From NCBI GenBank assembly GCA_019694395.1, contig JAIBCC010000022.1, forward strand, positions 1 through 64,000: a stretch of DNA of 64,000 nt, given 5' to 3'. Shown piece by piece: positions 62,148-64,000 of the stretch. A program made the position numbers and the translations under genes. The stretch comes from Pyrinomonadaceae bacterium. Lineage in GTDB: Bacteria; Acidobacteriota; Blastocatellia; Pyrinomonadales; Pyrinomonadaceae. The notes beneath the pieces are model-generated. The model worked only from the letters and a program-made list of their open reading frames with translations, searched no databases and was not told the origin of the DNA. The first letter of the stretch is position 1. Each line of letters opens with the position of its first letter.

Positions 62148-62204
62148 AAAATAACGTAAATTTATGTAAAATTTGGAAATTAGAAAAATGTTTTTTTAAA
62201 GATT

Positions 62205-63662
62205 TTATGACATCCAATTTATCCCTGCCTCGGGATTCCATTTGGTCGTAGTTTTCTTTAATTTCGTCCAAAATTCGATTGAACTTTTGCCGGTAATATC
62301 GTTTGCGCCAAAGCGCGAATCATTCCAACCGCCGAAAGAAAAAGGCTCGCGCGGGACCGGAACGCCGATGTTGACTCCAATCATACCTGCCGAAGCGTGT
62401 TCCATCACATAACGCGCAAGTCCGCCGCTTTGCGTGAAAACAGCCGCCGCGTTGCCGTAAGGATTAGCATTTTCGATTTTTATAGCTTCGTCCAAAGTGT
62501 TGGTTCGCAAAATTGAAATCACGGGACCGAAAATTTCTTCTTTGGCAACGGACATTTCTGGCGTGACGTAATCAATCACAGTTGGTCCGACATAAGTTCC
62601 GTTTTCTTTGCCTTCGACAACTGCATTTCTGCCGTCAACGAGAATTTTTGCGCCGTTCTTTTCAGCTTCGGTAATGTAGCCTTCGATTCGTTCCTTTGCG
62701 GCTTTGGAAATTACTGCGCCAAGATTTTTGCCCGGAACTACTTTGCGTGCTTCATCACAAATTTTTGCAATTATAGGGTTTACATCACCAACCGCCAACA
62801 TTGCCGAAGCCGCCATACATCTTTGTCCGGCACAACCTGACATCGAAGCGGTAACATTAGTCGCAGTCATTGTCGGATTTGCATCAGGCAAAACGAAAAG
62901 ATGATTTTTTGCCCCGCCGAGCGCGACACAGCGTTTCAAATTATGCGTGGCTTGTTGATAAACCAACTTGGCGACTTTGGTTGAGCCGACAAAACTAACT
63001 GCTTCAATACCTTCGTGAGCGCAAATTCCTTCGACAATTTCCTTGCCGCCGTTGATGATGTTGAAAACTCCGTCGGGCAATCCGGCTTCTTTCAAAAGTT
63101 CAGCCATTCGCAAACACGAAAGCGGAACTAATTCGGAAGGTTTCATAATCATCGTGTTTCCCAAAACCAAAGCATTTGGCATCGTCCAATTCGGAACCAT
63201 CAACGGAAAATTGAACGGCACGATTGACGCTACAACGCCAAGCGGAAAATGCTCGGTGCGGCATTCGACACCTTTGGAAACTTCCAGAATCTCACCCGAA
63301 ACAAGCTGCGGCATCGAACAGGCAAATTCCGTAAGTTCAATGCTTTTCTCGACTTCCGCCTTTGCTTCGTCCCAGGTTTTGCCGTTTTCTTCCGACACGA
63401 GTGCGGTCAGTTCGTCAAAATTCTTTTCGAGTAAATAACGATATTTGAAAAAGACTTGGACGCGCTCTTTGATTGGCGTGTTTGACCATTTTGGAAAAGC
63501 ATTTTTTGCCGATTCAACTGCTTTGTTTAGCTCATCAACCGTTGACATCGGAACTTTTGACAATAAATTTCCGTCAATCGGGGAAATCACATCTAAACTT
63601 TCGGTAGCGGAACTTTCGTGGAAAGAGCCGCGGTAATAATTTTTAACTGCTTCGTATTTCAT
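62205..63662 (-). CDS. mmsA: CoA-acylating methylmalonate/malonate-semialdehyde dehydrogenase
   Basis: Aldehyde dehydrogenase converting methylmalonate or malonate semialdehyde to propionyl- or acetyl-CoA with NAD+. At 485 residues it is of normal length. Motifs: FPLMVPNWTMPNALVLGN, the NAD region GGKEIVEGICAHEG and SFVGSTKVAKLVY, the catalytic Cys in GCAGQRCMAASAML (about residue 280) and the C-terminal REPFSFGGWNDSRFGAND, which is the CoA-acylating subfamily signature. It would process the 3-oxo acid made from beta-alanine in reductive pyrimidine breakdown, or the valine/inositol intermediates. No ribosome site beyond weak A/T-rich sequence. Confidence 0.93.
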   Translation of the reverse strand: MKYEAVKNYYRGSFHESSATESLDVISPIDGNLLSKVPMSTVDELNKAVESAKNAFPKWSNTPIKERVQVFFKYRYLLEKNFDELTALVSEENGKTWDEAKAEVEKSIELTEFACSMPQLVSGEILEVSKGVECRTEHFPLGVVASIVPFNFPLMVPNWTMPNALVLGNTMIMKPSELVPLSCLRMAELLKEAGLPDGVFNIINGGKEIVEGICAHEGIEAVSFVGSTKVAKLVYQQATHNLKRCVALGGAKNHLFVLPDANPTMTATNVTASMSGCAGQRCMAASAMLAVGDVNPIIAKICDEARKVVPGKNLGAVISKAAKERIEGYITEAEKNGAKILVDGRNAVVEGKENGTYVGPTVIDYVTPEMSVAKEEIFGPVISILRTNTLDEAIKIENANPYGNAAAVFTQSGGLARYVMEHASAGMIGVNIGVPVPREPFSFGGWNDSRFGANDITGKSSIEFWTKLKKTTTKWNPEAGINWMS

Positions 63663-63682
63663 ATTTCATTTTTAGCACAAAT

Positions 63683-64000
63683 TTACGCGGATTCGTAATT
63701 TAACGATTCGAGAATGGGTTGAATCGCCGCTTGCAATTTATTAACAATTTCGCCCGGACCTTCAAAACAATGATAAAAAAGGGCAACGTGCGGTTCGTCC
63801 ATCATTTTGCAAAGCTCCAAACTGACCGTCAGCGAAGCATTTGTTTGGATGTGGCGCAAATTTCGGCTGTGAATATTGTTAATGCCGAGACGTTTATTAT
63901 TATTTGGATTCAGGTAGAAAAAACGCCGCATTTGCAGATATATGCCGTGGGAATTTTCTTCAGTTCCTTCAACCAATTCGCTGATTCCGCTTGGGTCATA
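63683..64000 (-). CDS. Partial gene of unknown function (5' end outside window)
   Basis: The frame stays open to the right edge; the only in-frame start seen (TTG at 63976) is probably internal because the preceding codons (YDPSGISELVEGT) continue as plausible protein. The visible 105 residues end 20 bases before mmsA on the same strand. The sequence (FFYLNPNNNKRLGINNIHSR, then SLELCKMMDEPHVALFYHCF) has no domain I recognise. It may belong to the same operon as mmsA. Confidence 0.5.
   Translation of the reverse strand, partial: YDPSGISELVEGTEENSHGIYLQMRRFFYLNPNNNKRLGINNIHSRNLRHIQTNASLTVSLELCKMMDEPHVALFYHCFEGPGEIVNKLQAAIQPILESLNYESA

Noticed and set aside
1..64000. CRISPR arrays, transposases, phage genes
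   Set aside because: No direct-repeat/spacer pattern, inverted-repeat-bounded transposase or phage structural gene was seen; the heptamer arrays are too short and contiguous to be CRISPR.

Overview
The window looks like chromosomal DNA of an AT-rich, Gram-negative-type bacterium, most likely an Acidobacteriota member near the Blastocatellia/Pyrinomonadaceae. That placement is inference. It rests on an Mla/MCE lipid-transport operon, a BamD-type outer-membrane assembly protein, a two-haem cytochrome of the reaction-centre-cytochrome-like family common in that phylum, MacB-like permease pairs, a TIGR02999-type ECF sigma factor, VIT/vWA proteins and many exported proteins of unknown function. 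Housekeeping genes dominate. No phage, insertion sequence or CRISPR array is visible; the only clear mobile DNA is an intein in dnaB.

Layout. 1-1.8 kb: the end of an ECF sigma gene, its zinc-finger anti-sigma factor and a Spy/CpxP-like periplasmic protein, closed by a good terminator. 2.0-4.8 kb: an MlaE-MlaF-MCE lipid transporter. 4.8-8.5 kb (minus): an exosortase overlapping the gene of a VIT/vWA membrane protein that ends in a PEP-CTERM-like tail, which looks like an enzyme with a single dedicated substrate. 8.8-12.3 kb: an FAD oxidoreductase of the UDP-galactopyranose-mutase type and a polytopic GT-C-like protein. 12.3-16.3 kb (minus): mutS, a lipoprotein and a LURP-one-like protein. 16.3-26.6 kb (minus): a long housekeeping run of ispE, tRNA-Gln, prs, rplY, pth, rpsF, rpsR, rplI, a DinB protein, intein-bearing dnaB, a YfiT-like protein, alr and a PD-(D/E)XK-like gene. 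Several junctions in this run carry arrays with 7-base periodicity, often in inverted orientation. 26.7-35.6 kb (minus): a CAP-domain protein under a GEMM cyclic-dinucleotide riboswitch, a TPR protein, bamD, rpe, a PASTA protein, rsmB, trhO and fmt. 35.8-38.9 kb: alkaline phosphatase, a calcium-loop exported protein and an ECF sigma factor. 39.0-42.2 kb: another sigma factor and two MacB-like permeases without an ATPase. 42.3-53.6 kb: exported proteins and peptidases (Xaa-Pro aminopeptidase, an NHL-propeller/M23-like fusion, DUF937, M1 aminopeptidase, YCF48-like, VIT/vWA). 53.7-55.7 kb: an ABC ATPase homologue that has lost nearly every catalytic residue, and a tandem thioredoxin-fold protein.

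55.7-64 kb (minus) looks metabolic. A PreT-like dihydropyrimidine dehydrogenase subunit, a beta-ureidopropionase-like amidohydrolase, a RidA protein and a methylmalonate/malonate-semialdehyde dehydrogenase are compatible with reductive pyrimidine breakdown. They are interleaved with a cytochrome, a SnoaL-like protein, unknown genes and a polysaccharide deacetylase gene interrupted by an in-frame TAG.

Most notable: the catalytically degenerate ABC protein, the exosortase with its single adjacent VIT-domain substrate, the NHL-M23 fusion, the TAG-interrupted deacetylase, the riboswitch-controlled CAP protein, the inverted heptamer arrays, and MCE repeats whose spacings differ by exact heptads.
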